Shown here: in pieces, positions 12,952-27,900 of the stretch | Numbering within the stretch: position 1 is the first letter of the stretch | Layout: each line of letters opens with the position of its first letter | Assembly: GCF_032854445.1 (NCBI RefSeq) | Contig: NC_088300.1 | Span: 40,702,458 to 40,766,457 of the forward strand | Direction: 5' to 3' | DNA length: 64,000 nucleotides | Source: Liolophura sinensis | Taxonomy: Eukaryota > Mollusca > Polyplacophora > Chitonida > Chitonidae | The notes under the pieces: model-generated | Databases searched by the model: none | What the model was told of the DNA's origin: nothing | The model's input: the letters and a program-made list of their open reading frames with translations, nothing else | Position numbers and translations under genes: made by a program

Positions 12952-15900
12952 GTGAGAGATCAGATTTTGCATGTTAATTTACAAAATTACAACGCGTATC
13001 CTTAATTTGACGAGGACTGTTTCCGGATTCTAACATATTCTCGCCACAACATTGCTGAAATACTGCCAAGATGGGTTTAGACCCTAATCAATCATTCCTA
13101 CGAAAAAAAGTGCAACCATGTGAAAGTTTCGTTTTCATCGTCCAAAATATGTTGCACAAAATATATGACGGGTTAAGTGATATGTAGCACAGGTAAGTCT
13201 TCTCCCGGTAGCCCAATACCTGAATACCTGACCAAATCGTAGATGTAAGTCGCAACGGGAAGCGCGATACTTAGATTGGAATCAGCGACTATACATATAA
13301 GTCAAATGAAGTTTAATACTTCCAGCTCTCGCACTGTTATTCATTATTTTGTGCTAGGACGGCTGTATTTAAGTGTCATACACTGTCAGCTGAATTGCTG
13401 TGTGTGATTGAAAGTACACATTGTGTGATTGAAAGTACACATTGTGTACTTCTTCGGGAAGGAATTAATAGGGCTTCAGTATATCCTGGTACCATCAAAA
13501 ACACACTGGTTAACGTTATTATAAATGTCTAATATATTTAAAACCTATTAATACAGAGCCTTATTGATCTAGTTAAAGTTAATTATTTTATTCGTCGTTT
13601 ATGTTTCAGATAAGCTCTATTTCTATATGCATATACCAAATTACATCCTTCTAATGCTTGTTATTTACTCTTTATGCGTTCGGAATGTGTATGTGAACCG
13701 ATCATAGGCTATGCTTTTCAATTGAGTTCGTCATTTTGTTCTGTATGCCTTATTTTTTTTACAATGATTTAAGTGTATGTGTATTCTATTTATCTCTTTT
13801 TTATGAAATAATTTGTCCTTCGTGTGAGATGAAACATAAAATTAAATCAATACGATAGTTGCTGTCTTTACATCTTGACACCAACACTATCTCATGAAGA
13901 ACTGTTAAATAAGCAACACAAATCCACAAAAAATCTCCCATTCACTCGCATTGTATGCGAAAATAATTTAACAAGGCAGACTTTAGTTTGGATTAGAGAT
14001 GTTTCCGAAGCCTTAGAAACCTCGACATGCATCGTGGAATCACCAAACTTGCAAAGATCTTTGAATATTTCATTTTAAAAAATCTAACTATATCACATTT
14101 TTTATATCATCGTATTTTTGTGTATATGATTATTTATAGATAATACTTTATCGTGGGCCAGTTAGATTGTCAATAGTACTTTAACTGCTTCCATAGCCTA
14201 CTTTATTTTTTTACGAGTTGTATACGTTCACTTTATTGGTATCATTAAACTATCTACCGACAGAATTCTTTGGTCGCCTGTATACAGTGACAAAAACTAT
14301 ATATTATTTCCAACTGTTCAAGTTGAACCTCGCCATAAATTACCACGTATATTGCAATCGTTTGATTCTGGTGCTGTCTTGGTTAATTTCTCAAGCTCTC
14401 TGAATAGCACAGTTTCTCAGTAAGACAGTCAAAACACTGGACAAAAAAACTGACAGATTTGTTTGTCACCAAGAAAGTTTACTCAACGAATAAATGGCAG
14501 GTATTCTACCCCTATAAAAATATTTAGTGGATGGAACGTGCGTCTTTTTTTGCTTAACATATAATATTATGACAACAGTTGATGATCACGAGATGTTATA
14601 CCACCTCTATCCGTATTAAAACTCGCCAAATGTCAGCAAAGTTTGTGTGAGTTGCATGCAACGTCAGATAACAGTTTTCGTTTCACATCTTCATATAGAG
14701 TATCACAGCGGCTTTATACAGAAATTAAATCTCGTAGATTTAGTGATTATTAAACGTAGCGTCGATGTATCACTGTTAATGTCCATCTATTGCAGGATGT
14801 AATCTAATGATGTTCGTGGTTGTTTCTATGGTATAGTAGGGACGGTTAAGCTTGCATATTAAAAGCATATTTTTTATCAGTTTTTTTTTTCATTTCGGTT
14901 GTATACGTGCAACTCATGGTGTGTATTTTATGAATTATTTAATAGCAATAGTTATGGCCGTGCTGTGTCAACTATAAATGCCATGTCACAGACCAAAACC
15001 ACTAACTATAGCCACTAAACCGCTATATGGACATTGTTACGACTATAATGCATAATCTGGCCGTGGGTGGTTTACATTGTATTTAAAACAATATTGTCAT
15101 TACTCCAAGTCAAGCCCCTTTACATAAAACCACCGTATCATATCTACACCCCACCCCTCCAACCCATCCGTTCTGACCATGTGCATCTTACTTGGACAAC
15201 ATAAATTATATACACCGTGGGATGCTTACTTAGACCAATATAGATTTTGTCCATATAGCTTTACCTGGTCCCAGGCAACCATCAAGGGAATTTTATTACC
15301 TTTGGTGTCACAGCTTTTTTATCAGACATTTAATGTGCCAATGGGACATATTTGTTCCAGTTATCGTAATATTGTTGGGAAAAAATTGCATAGATATATG
15401 AGATGTACAAAATCTCTAAAATTCTTGTTCATGATTCAGTTTAGTTCTTCTGTTTACAGCTATGAAGAGTGTATATGTTTAAGTGTATTTTACATCGATC
15501 AGTGCTTGTACAAGAGATGTCGTGTGTACGAACTGCCTGTATGTGTACAAACTCGTTTGTATATTATCCTTTTTGTTAACTCTTTAAGACTCTGCAGTCT
15601 AATGTAAATTTCATGTCTGCCATTTCTTACTGTTGTATTTTTTATTACACGATATTTGCTGACCAGGCAAATTTGGTTACTTGGTTATTCAACCTAGCCA
15701 TTAATTGTTTTGGAAAATTCATTTTACCATAGATATATCGACCGGTCACGTCATTTGAATTTTACAGGCAACTGGCATATGGATATGAAATATAATGTTA
15801 AGACGCCCCCCCCCCACCCCTGGTTAATATGTATATGCACAGCACACTCTGAGACTGTTGCACACATTAATATTAACGATGGAGTTTGCAAATTCCATTT

Positions 15901-18900
15901 CGCAGTCGGACAATTGTTTAGCGTATATATAAAACTATTGAAAACCGTTCCATTCCAGTTTATTGAAGTTACAGATGATGGTTTCTGTAGTACTGTTAGG
16001 CTTGCAGAAGATTGGCAAATGCATAACGCTTCTAGTATAAAAAGATTGCAGCGTATAGACTGTAATTAGTAATGGAAATATCGGTGGGGTTGGATGGAAT
16101 TTAGCAAAATTGGCACCTATCCGTCAGAAATGTGCCGGTGTGTGCCAGTCTAGACGATATACTCAGGCTGTTTTTGTCTGAAAGGTAAAAAGAGAAGCAT
16201 GGCATTATCATTCTTGAAGTTAATTACCAAGATTTTTAAAAATAATTTAAAGCATACATATTGTTAAGAATTAATTTAAATTTGTATATAAAACCACACT
16301 CTGAGTATATTTATTTACCTGCTCCATCTACATAAGTGACTCAGAACAGGAATCCTGCATACAAATTTTGCACCTCTAAACAATTTACCATCAGAATGCA
16401 TACAATAGAGAACGATTCTGTCATAAGGCGAAAATACCTATATTCATTTGTCAACGCATTGTAATCCCAGTGTTTACCGTTAGCGATAACGTGTTACGAG
16501 GTCAGTATATGTACAGGGCTATCAAACCAATATGATGTCCACAAGTTTACCTAGCTTGTAAGTGACAGCTAGCTTTTTATCGATGTATTGATTCTTAAAC
16601 CTTTTTGATTCGTCACACGATTTCAATCGCCTTAGATCAGTAAACCAATGTACAGGCATAAAGCACGGACGCTTTGCCAGTTTGTGGCCTTTACTTTTTT
16701 GCAATTGGTGCCATTCACATATAAATCAGAACGTTATAGATGTGTGCGCGTGTGTGTTACCCTCCTTTACATTGTACCCATGTTATTATTTGTTATATCC
16801 AACAAAAACACAGAATTTTGATTTATTTGATTTGTGTTTTACGTCGTACTCAAGAATGCAAAATTTTAAGTAGATCTGGGCCAGTGATCTCTAGTAAATT
16901 GTTACTAACATCACCGCATTTTTTTCACCTAATTCTGCTTAAACCACGGTGATAGGGGGCGTATAACTTGCTAATGATCAAGTATTTACATGAACACTTA
17001 TAGATTAGAATAAAACCCAAACTGAGGCGTATTTCCCCGGCTACGTGTGGCCATTTGACAGCCATCACACTGTATTCGCTACTTGGCATTTGCTCTTCAA
17101 ATAGATGAATATGTGAAATTATACATACCTTTGATATTATAATTTTGATGTTATTTTGATGTTATAAGGCATTATATATAATTTGATCATCTCTGTACTG
17201 TTATTCTGGACAATACTGAAGTCATTTTTTAAGTACCTCACAGGAATATGGCTTTGTGACATCGTGTCTCAAATCTTGCTATGGAGACACATACACCAGT
17301 AAGTAACCCCCGCCAAACGGATTCATTAAATTGTACCGGTGTCCGGTAATTCGTTACAAACACTTGTTTAGAGCGCGTCGGCTAACTAAAATTGGAATAG
17401 AATGCGATTTCTGGAAATGTCCCGACTTATGACGCCAATAACTTTAAAGTAACCATTTAAGACGAAAACTAACAATTGAAATTGAATGAAACATGTCCCT
17501 TTGCGGACTCCTTTGTATTAATACAAGAATATTGTTTCTTAATTTAAAAAAATCCCTTTTAATATTAAAATATTTGCTGTTTAGGTATATGGGACTTTTT
17601 CACACTTTCACGTTCAAGCCAGTAGTGTTTCACGGCGTGCCAAGTAGAGAGATATATAATAAATAAATGGGCTAAAATATGGCAACTACGCTAGTCACGC
17701 TAACACCCGTCAACATTTTAGCAGATTGTAGTCAGTGTTTTACCTTTATTTAGCTAAACTGTTTTCAGAAATCAACTTTTGTAGTAAACATTTGTTGTAG
17801 TAAACATACTGATTAATATTTTCCAGTCAGTTATCGAGGAGGGTGAACATGTATATACATTGATGTCAGCAGTGCATTAGATACTGGTCAACGCCATATT
17901 TATTGAACGCTCATCAGTTTGAAAATACACACTCAATTTGTATACTTAAGCTTTATAATTTTATTTTATTTGAGTTTTATGCCGTACTCAAGAATGTTTC
18001 ACTAATACTATATCGGTCAGCATTATGGTGGGAGGAAACAGGGAAGAGCTCTGGGGAAAACCCGCGACCATCCACAGCTTGCTGGTAGACCTTCCCACGT
18101 ACAGCCTATATATTTCATTTTGTTAGTCGATAATAAAGTTATATATCTTTAATCACAAAGATGTTTTTTTGTTGCAATGTTTCCATTTTGCTGGAAATGA
18201 ATTTTTAATGAATTTTCATGATTACATTCGAAGTTACGCACAAATGTTTACTTTCAAAGTTGTGCGAAAATGATAAATCATATAGATGAATATGTGAAAT
18301 TATACATATATATATATAAAAATAAATGTATGTGTATAGGAAAATGAGCGTATGTATATAGGAAAAATAAATGATGTTAGAATAGTGGACATTATATCGG
18401 ATAAAATTACCCATGCTGAGTTTTTGTGGATCGACGGTTGAGATTATATCTGTTTTATCGAAATTTCGGTAATTGGTTTTTCTAGTGGTTTAATAGATGT
18501 TAACTCCACGTTTCGAAAACTCATTCGGCTAAAATTTTAAGGAATGTCATATTTAAACAAATGTAAAAATAATGACAACTAGCCGTTTGTGAATTTGGAA
18601 CTGGAATTAATTGGAATTTGGCAATGTTAATGTGTATCTTTGTCTTTTTATAATTCTGATATTATCTTCTTATATATACGAATGTATATGTTGTTCACAA
18701 CTTATATATTAAAACTGCAAATTTGCTAAATTACATTTCGAAAATTTAATAACATTATTGTTAATTACTCATTCTGCAATCACTGTTCATTTTTGTCAAA
18801 TTGTTTTCGGTATAATAATTTCAGTCTTCGTAGGCAGAGTTCAGTTGGACTATTTTGTCATGTGAAGGGTTTTCGACTAATTAGTGCTGTTATTGAGAAA

Positions 18901-21900
18901 TAGTGCATAATAAAATATGCGGTTTACCCTTACTGTGATCATGGCCATATGGCATCACCGATTTTCTAGGTAGAAAAAGTTCTTGTGTGAGTAATAATGT
19001 CTTAATACGAAAATGCACACACATGTAATTTACCTCACACCTTATATGGTAATCGCTTGTTGTATGTCTCATACATTATAAATATCACATTACAGGCTGT
19101 TTCAGGAATCAAGTTTTTGCTGATCAGAATTTAAGTCAGATGTGGGCGTTTTTGAGATTTTGAAATTGTGTATTTTGTGGTCCTGCACGTTTACACTCAG
19201 GCCTTTCCTTAATTAGTCGTTATCGCCTGGTAGATCACTCCTCGTGCTTCCGATAGCAAGAAGTGGCTGTCATGAAAATGCTTTATCCTTCGGCCAAGTC
19301 CTCATTAGACACAACCCTTTCGACTTCCTTAATCAGTTCACTAGAAACAATGAATCACGATTCTCATAGCCTCTAGCAGGGCTATAGTGGTATAGGTTAG
19401 ACGAGAGTTACTGGACTTTGTTGTCCTCAAGAAGTGTCCTGCCTTATCTCGTTTCCTCTGATGGGGGCCAATAGCGGATACGAGAGTGCGGCTAGGCGGA
19501 GGAAACACTAAGTACGGGAACACGATCAGCCTTAGCACCAAAGCAATACGATACCAGATCTTATTCAACCAAACAGCCTTATCAGTCAATAACGGATGCA
19601 TATTTTAACTAATTAATAGAGCAGCATTTCGAGTGAATTGCCACCAATTTAGGCTTCCTTCCAACTCTAGGCAATTAGTCCAACATTGACACGTGCCTAC
19701 AGGCTTCTACTTGACTTGGTTTCAAAACTTTTAAATGTTGGTATAGTCCTTTCGTAGCGAAATCGAAAAATTTATATTTCTTCTCGGCATTCTGTTCCCA
19801 AACAAAGTATACATCTCTGTCTTTAAGCCAAAACTGAACGGAAGAGGAAATCTTTGTGTATAGCCTATAACATAATCCTCGAAATATGAAAAGAGTCATT
19901 GTTCTTTAAGGAACTAGTACTTTAAATAAACCATTATCACAGTTTAAATCGGGATGTCATTCCCTGGGGCTGAGACGATAACACTCCACCTTCCTAGTTT
20001 GAAGTTATAGTCATATACAGTTGTACCAATGTTCCCGGCACAGAGTGTCTCTTTGGGACACGATGTCCATTGTTCTAGGTTCTTCTTGTAACCAGGTAAC
20101 GGGTTGACGCAGTATCTAGAAAAGTTAATAGATGGAATTGTTCAGAGGTGCAGTTCTTAAACCGTTCATGTTTTGATGAAATGATGTTTTTGTCTTTGTA
20201 AATAATTAGGTGCTAATGGCAGATGTGTTAATATTTTGAAGGGGTTAAAAAATTAGTTTTGGAAAATATTGTGCGTAAAGCTGGGTAATAATAGAAAACT
20301 GAATACAAGAAGCGGTTCATTAATGTCAACCTCAAGCTTTGACTGTTAATGTGAGGTGTGTGATTTATTTATTAATTTATCTGCTTGGTGTTTTACGCCG
20401 TGCTCAAGAATATTTCACTTATACGACGGCGGCCAGCATTATGGTACGATTACCAGAGCCATATTGCTGGTAAACCTTCCCACGCACTGCCGGGAGGAGG
20501 TGTGTGACAGATTGTGCTATATACACAGCAGTTAATATAATTTCATTCTAAGGAAGTCATGGATCGAGGGAGACCTCCCCAATGTAGATATAGGTCATTA
20601 TTTGGTCGCCGTTCTTTCGGAATTATGTTATTCCCCATATCTTCCCGTCATTCTCATATGCATTATATGTGTGACTCATGCTTCTTTCATTACCAGCTTC
20701 TTCACTCCTCATCACCATCCTGACTCCATCCAGCATCCTGTCTGTATTATATATGTGACTCATTCTTCTTGCACTGTCCATTGCCTCACTCCTCAACACC
20801 ATCCCTGCTCATTCCGCCCGGCATCCAGCCTGTACTATATATGTGACTCATTTTTCTTCCATTGTCCAAAGCTTCACTCCTCAACACCATCCCGGCTCAT
20901 TCCGCCCGGCATCCAGCCTGTACTATATATGTGACTCATTTTTCTTCCATTGTCCAAAGCTTCACTCCTCAACACCATCCCGGCTCATTCCGCCCGGCAT
21001 CCAGCCTGTACTATATGTGTGACTTTCATTCTTCTTCCATTGTCCAAAGCTTCACTCCTCAACACCATCCCGGCTCATTCCGCCCTGCATCCAGTCTGTA
21101 TTATATCTGACTCATTCTGCTTGTGTTGCACACTGCTCTGCTCCTCAATACCACCCTGACTCACTATGTTCGACATCACATGCCCCTCGTTTACTATAAC
21201 AATAGCGTATATTGCCGTTTTTGGCCTGTATACCTCTCATATTGCAAACGCTCTCTGATTGTCTTGTTTGCACAATGGATTAGTGTGAATATACGACCCT
21301 CTCTTATAACCGTTTGAGACCCCTTAAGTTAGACACAACTTCTCTGCAATAAGCCTGTTAGTAAAAGCTGAATGTCATTGTAAAATGATAAAGTGCATCA
21401 TAAACTTGATCGTTTTCACATGGAGATGTGTGTTTGTTCTTTGTGAAGTAGATGAGCTATTTGGCAGCTAGCTTGGCACTGTCTAACAAACATCTTAATA
21501 AACACTATAAAAAGACCTTTGTCTCTCGATAGAGCACAAGTTGTGGGAAATCGGGAGCCAGTAAAAGAGACATAAACGGGCGATAAGGCGTAAAATGTGT
21601 CTTATAGGTTTTAAACTACTCAACTTTATCTCTATGGTATTTGCCTCAATGCTACACGACTACCAGTTTGTGGCTCTTGATCAGTGATTTAAAAAATCAC
21701 AAGTGTAGGAAACTCCTCAATATATTACCTATGCTGATACCGAGAGTGGTAAACAAAGCGTTATGCTAGTATTAATAACAGTCGACTTTATAAGCAAGAT
21801 CACGTTCATAAAACATCAGTTTACACCAAGCCATCGGTTATTAAAATAATAAATTACGATGAACTCGATAAATGGGTTTACGATGATAAATGACCGCTTT

Positions 21901-24900
21901 ATCGTGACGGTTAATACGCGCTATATGTACATATACAGGGTAGTACTTTAAGTGAAAGACAGCACCTGACTAATGATTATGTTCACTGAAAGACTACCAT
22001 TCAAAGTATCTTAAATCGGCATTAAATATTTTTTTAGATTTTTTCCAACCCAGTAAAAGTTTAGTGAAACTTCGTCTTGACAACTTCAGCACCCATCCAT
22101 TATCGAGGGAAACGTGACGTCACGTTTACTCTAGCTCTTTAACGTCGAAGGTATTTTCCGTGTAATAGTCTAAGCAGTAGCCTATAGAAGATAAAAGTTC
22201 TGGACTTTGTGGAAGAATAAAAAAAATGAACGAACTTCAGCGACCCTGTTTAAATAACCTGCAGATGCACAACCGGGGTATTCTTGCTTCAGGTCGAAGC
22301 CTCCGGAGGGGTTGTGCTGGTGATTTTGACCCCAATTAAATGTTTTCAGAATTACAATAGGTTTGTTGTACATCTAGATTCATGCTCAATTCTAAAACAA
22401 ATGGAAATAAATCCAAGTACCATTGAGGCTGATCTAGGCATTCGACTATCGCTGGATTTTATGCTTCAGTTTTGTGGTGGTGGCTTATAAGGTGAAAGCA
22501 ATGTTGACCTAGTTATCGCGGACGTCAGAGAAAGCACCTCAGCTTGAACACGGCGTTTTTACTGTATGTTATAAAAGAAAACACAAAAAGCATCCCTTGT
22601 ATGAGAGAAAGACGAAGGAGCAAAATTTAAATTCTTCAGTTCAAATAAATTCAGAGAAAAAAAATTATATCATTAGATTTAATTTATTTTATCATAAGAA
22701 CTGGTTAATTTGAGAGGAGAAGAAAATTTAAATATCAAACAAATACCATTGAAAAGTGTATGCATTTCCTCGCAGGTGCATGCCATAAAAAGTCTAATTT
22801 GAACCTCAAGTTTATAAATTATAAATAAAGTCAGCGCCAAACTCCGATGTGGGCGACTCCATTTTACCTAAGAACTAGTCCTGAAGTCTTCTGTGTCAGG
22901 AGGAGAATTGCCGTCGGAAACCGCCGAAGTGCAGTTCGTACATTTCCTGTGGAACTCTTCCTCCCAGAAGGTAGCGAACAGGTATCGGGAAACCGGGATG
23001 CTGGACGTAGGTTTCGAGTTTACACGAACAATCCGGCAGTTTTAAGGACCCTCATTGGCTGAGAGGCAACGCACCCCCAGCATAAATTACGGGGTGTTAA
23101 AGATGGAGGACGCGATCGACTCAGCGATTTATGCCAGCTTTGCCGTTTTAAGGCTTTATGTGTATGGCGAGGAAAAAATTGCAAAATTATCGAGCAGGCA
23201 CCACCAAATAGAAAAAATGTGCTCTTTTCAGCCTATAGTGGCATTTTTCTTCTTCTTTAAGTGTTTCCCCGTGCCGTCTCCTCATTACCATAAACCTTCG
23301 GCGTCCCTAATGAATTTTGCGCTGACTCTGATATTTGTTATTTAGAAACTGCCGATTAAACGCTAAAATGCACGACAAGAAATGTATTTGTATAATTTGA
23401 ACAGAGTGACCTGTAGGGTCTTGAGGGAGATCTATGCGGTTTAGGCCGAGACGGGCTGACATAATTTGTAATACCATCCTTGAATACTATAGGCCTACAG
23501 CTTGCAAATCAACTTATTTTACGCCTGTGGTGGTCTGCAAATGATACAGATCTGTCCCACAACACTGTATGAAATGGCCCTTTGTTTACACGAAACTAGA
23601 TCATTGTGAACGATCTCAAGTGCAGTAGTTCTGTATAATCATATGTCACTTCATGGAGTGAATGGGTCAAGGCGACGTCACACTTTACACTGCGCAATCT
23701 CACATGTCTGATACAACGTCTTTGATTGGATAAAATCCTCTAGATAACTGCCTCGATTCACACCAGCCATTTGTACAGTATTGTCATTTTGTTCTACATA
23801 TTATTCGGTGAAGTATGGAGCTTTTTAGAAAGCTTTAGTATCCTGCTTTCGAGTGAAATATGCTTTAGCCAGGTGTTGTTTTGTCCTTTAAGGTCTTGTA
23901 ATTGTAAAAAAAACATGTATTAAAATCGTACAAAAACAACATTAGGATAATTTTGTTGCAGTTTTTCTAAATGCCATATCCCAATGTATGCCAAAAAACG
24001 CCAATTTATGTAGCTTTTCTTTAAGTCGAATTTTGATAGGTCATCATATAAGGCATTAAATCAGTCAGTCAGTTTGGGATTTTTGTTTTTCAGTTGGACA
24101 CAAACCGCTTTTGTGGAGCCCTTTCATGCAGCGACCTATGCACAAGCGGAAAGGAGGACAGGTTCGATTCTCCAACGATCAGACAGTTGAATTGGAGAAA
24201 AAGTTTGAAACTCAAAAATATCTTTCGCCTCCAGAAAGAAAACGGTTGGCTAAAGTACTCCAGCTCACAGAGAGACAAGTAAGACTTTTTAAAAATGACT
24301 TATATAGTTTTCATACCAAGAATTTACCATGAAGTGATTTATAAATTAATCAATCAACTGATGTATGAATTCTTCATAGACCTAAAGTGTAACGTTTATC
24401 TGCGTGCATAAATTTGATCGCATCGTTAAATAGCACTTCATTTTTGAACGTCAACACATTTTAGCCGCGCGGTGTAGCTCTATGGTAGGGCGTTGTAGTT
24501 GTTATTAGGGGTGGTGATCTTCTTGTTCTTGATCTGTGGTCAGTGTTGAAAAGCGCATGCATTGCAGCTTGTGACTCCACATCGGCAGTTTCTGTTTGTA
24601 TAAAGGCGGAGAGAACATATCCCAACGCTGTTACGGTTTTTGGGGCCACAAACAATCTTGAATATGGCGTCATTGAACATTCAAATACATAAATAAATAA
24701 AATCTTTAAACAGACCGCCATAAACTGAGTGAAATATTCACCAGTATTGTAAACATGACTTATTAAAAAAAGTAATTGAATTTATTTTCAGGTGAAGACG
24801 TGGTTTCAAAACAGACGTGCAAAATGGAGACGGTTAAAGCAGGTAATGGCACACACGAAATCCAATAACTAAATTTTTTATGATGCCTTACCTCAACCGA

Positions 24901-27900
24901 CCAACCAAACAAACATCTTTACTGCACACCGGGGCTTTTCAGAAATAATCGTCCGGGGTTAAAGCTTAATGAGCTTGAATTAAATCAACAGAGGAATTAT
25001 CTCAAATTTCTGTTAGCATTAACGATCTCAATGTCTCTTGTCGACCATATGCTTGCAGATGACAGGTAAGATTAATTCTTGAACTCCTCGTGAATTGACA
25101 TGTTATTAAGTCTTTATGAGGTAAAGTCATTAAATCTGTTGTCATGAGGTTAGTACTCGTATTTTTGGAATACCCTTATATATAGATGAACCGTTTATTC
25201 ACCTCAGTGGTAGAGGCAATATCTAAACAGAAGAGAATGTTAAAACTATAAACTATGTAAGGACGCTCCTGCATATTGCTTAAACAAAAATCAAGGTTCT
25301 ACATTTTATTTAATGGCGTTCAACTGATTTAAAAAAAAACCTTTAATGTTTTGTGACTGAAATGTCTGTGACATTTATTAAACGCAGCAGCTCATATTTT
25401 CCATATATTACACATTTCATACATTAGTTTGCAGTTCATTCTAAGAAAACTTCAGAAAGGCGTGCTATCTAATGTACGCAATTTGCATGGACATATAGCC
25501 CCTAACTATTAAAGTGAAGTAACTTGTTTTGATTCACGAAAGCATACGCCCACTCAAATCCCACTTCAGTATTACGAGCTGAGACAAGGCCAGTCTTTGT
25601 GGCCTGTTTCAACAAACACATGTCAGACTTGGCTAAATAGCCGGAGCTGTAAGACAAGCCGACTTCACTGTTTGTTCGACGGCTTTATCTGGGAGCTTAT
25701 CTTTTACGGGGCTTCGTTGGGACATTGCTTGGCAAACATTTTCGATGGCAACTTTTTTGTTGAAAGTTCCAACTTTTCTTTCAATTACATGTCAGCTGAA
25801 ATCCCGCAATATCTTTCCGATCGGTTGTCGGTGGCCGTCAATGAGTTAGGATGGTCTTAAATTTCAACCTATGTCCACAATATGACATTAAAAGCTCAAA
25901 GAGCCTTTCCTGTTCGGGATGGCTCTAATGGCCGGCACGCTCCTTTTGTACGGTCATACCAATTAGACGGGGGAGGGACTCTAACGAGCACCGTGCTGTA
26001 TTAAGCTTTTATTTCAACCCAAATCCGGGTAGTTGTCCAGTTGAAAGGTGGCCTCACTAGCCGCCTGTGTCTGAAAGAAGTCATTCAAGCGTCGAGCTTG
26101 TCTGCAAATAAGAGCTTTCTGATTCTTCACAATACGGTGGTCAGTACAGAAATCAAATACTGAGAAAATAGATACCAGTTTGTCGCGTCTCATGTCTTCT
26201 TCTTGGTTTATCGTCATGAATGAACAGCGGCCTAAGTGACAATTCTTAATGGATATTCCTACAAAACCACGCACATACCATTGTTTTCTTGGTTGAACCA
26301 TTTAACAACTTACAGGAAACACTTATTACCCCTTCTTTGTTGTCATTAAGAAGAAACCTGCCATTTTTCATGAGCTCATCAACTAAATTAATAAAATCCC
26401 TCAGTATTTCAAGTGTACACAGTCCTTTTGCATTTCTTTTCCATTAACTTGGCTATGGTACTCGCAAAACTACAGATTTGTCGTTTAAGTTAAGTAAACT
26501 GTGTATCAAAGGTAACCCTAGTGTTAGACTGCTGTATTCTGTAATTTCTATTAATTATAATTTAATTGTTAAGAAAATTCTGTGTTTTACGTAAAATATG
26601 ACATAGCTTTGCGATATACTAGTAAAGCCTGTCAACTAATAGGTCTATACCAATACAGGCTGACGCGGATTAATCTGTGGGTAATATTTCAATCAATGTC
26701 AGCAATGTCAAGTGAATAGTGCGTGTTGGTAAGGGGAGCGTCCTGTCATGTCTGGCCAGGGAGTGAAGGGCTAAAGAGTTTGTCATACTTCCCAGTCTCA
26801 AGTGAGAGACAACTTCTTCAGCTGGCTTTGTTTCGGACTTCGTCTGACAGACAGGGGCAGGCAAAATGTCGAGAAGTGTCCCCCCATGATAAGGCATATA
26901 TTTTTGAGTGTTTTGCTCGTTGACTCTGAATATGATTTTTTTGTTTACCAACGAGATCTCGTACAATATGTCGAGATCGGACGATGTCAGAGGCCAGTGA
27001 CGTTCTTTGCCGGGCCAATCGATCTTTGTCAATTCGGATGAGCTAATAAACTAATCATGTCATTTTAGATGACCTTTGGCATGATCCATTAAATAGATCA
27101 GTAGACTCCAGTTTTGTCAATCGCTACCTGCGACTTGTGGAGAAGGCTCCTATATGCACTATATGAAATATTTCGTCAGAAACATGGCCATCCAGCTGAA
27201 AATTGTACAGGTACAGATAGAATGGATGCAAGGATATCGGAAGAAAGAAAAGTATAAGGATATCCGAAAGTTGAAATATCTAAATCCATGGATTAGTTAT
27301 TAGGGTCGGGCCTCCGTGGCCGAGGTGATTAGCGTGCCAATATGGCGCCATGACCCAGGAGCCACTCACCAGTGCGGTGTGAGTTCAAGTCCAGCTCATG
27401 CTGGCTTCCTCTCCGGCCGTACGCGGGAAGGTCTACCAGCAACCTGCAGATGGTCGTCGGTTTTCCAGGGTACTGTCCGGTTTCCTCCCACCATAATGCT
27501 GACTATCGTCGTATAAGTGAAATATTCTTGAGTTCTGCGTAAAACATCAAGCCAATAAATAAATAAATAAATAGTGATGTAGTTATTAAGATATTTATAT
27601 ATGTTATTATTGAATATAATTAATAAATGTAGCACATATTATATAAATCTCCTGTCCTGTTCATTTCACATTATTACATTTCAGCGTTGCTTTTGTGAAT
27701 TTTGTTTTCGTTGCATTTAACATACTGTTAATTCGTTTGGTGCGTGGCACTGCTCAGTTAAATTGCACACGTTTTGACCCCGCGCTGCTTCACATGTATG
27801 ACTTCTGTTGGACGATTTGTTTTGAACAATTGTGTTTTTCTTTTTCAACTCAGGAAACTCCCACTTCTGACAAGGACGAGTCAATAAAGTCAAAGGACAC

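Larger units (their letters stand above)
12952..24093 (+). other. hhex intron 1 (11.1 kb)
   Basis: Phase-1 intron bounded by GTGAGA and TTTTTCAG. Holds SINE relics, one copy of the dispersed repeat, an 88-bp minisatellite and a GC-richer block at 22847-23345, each listed separately. The stretches 13107-16817, 18106-20352 and 21171-22846 are AT-rich and show nothing recognisable. Confidence 0.85.

Noticed and set aside
26670-27041. Open frames on both strands inside hhex intron 3 as a nested gene
   Set aside because: Several overlapping frames are open at once and none has protein-like motifs; more likely GC-richer intronic sequence.
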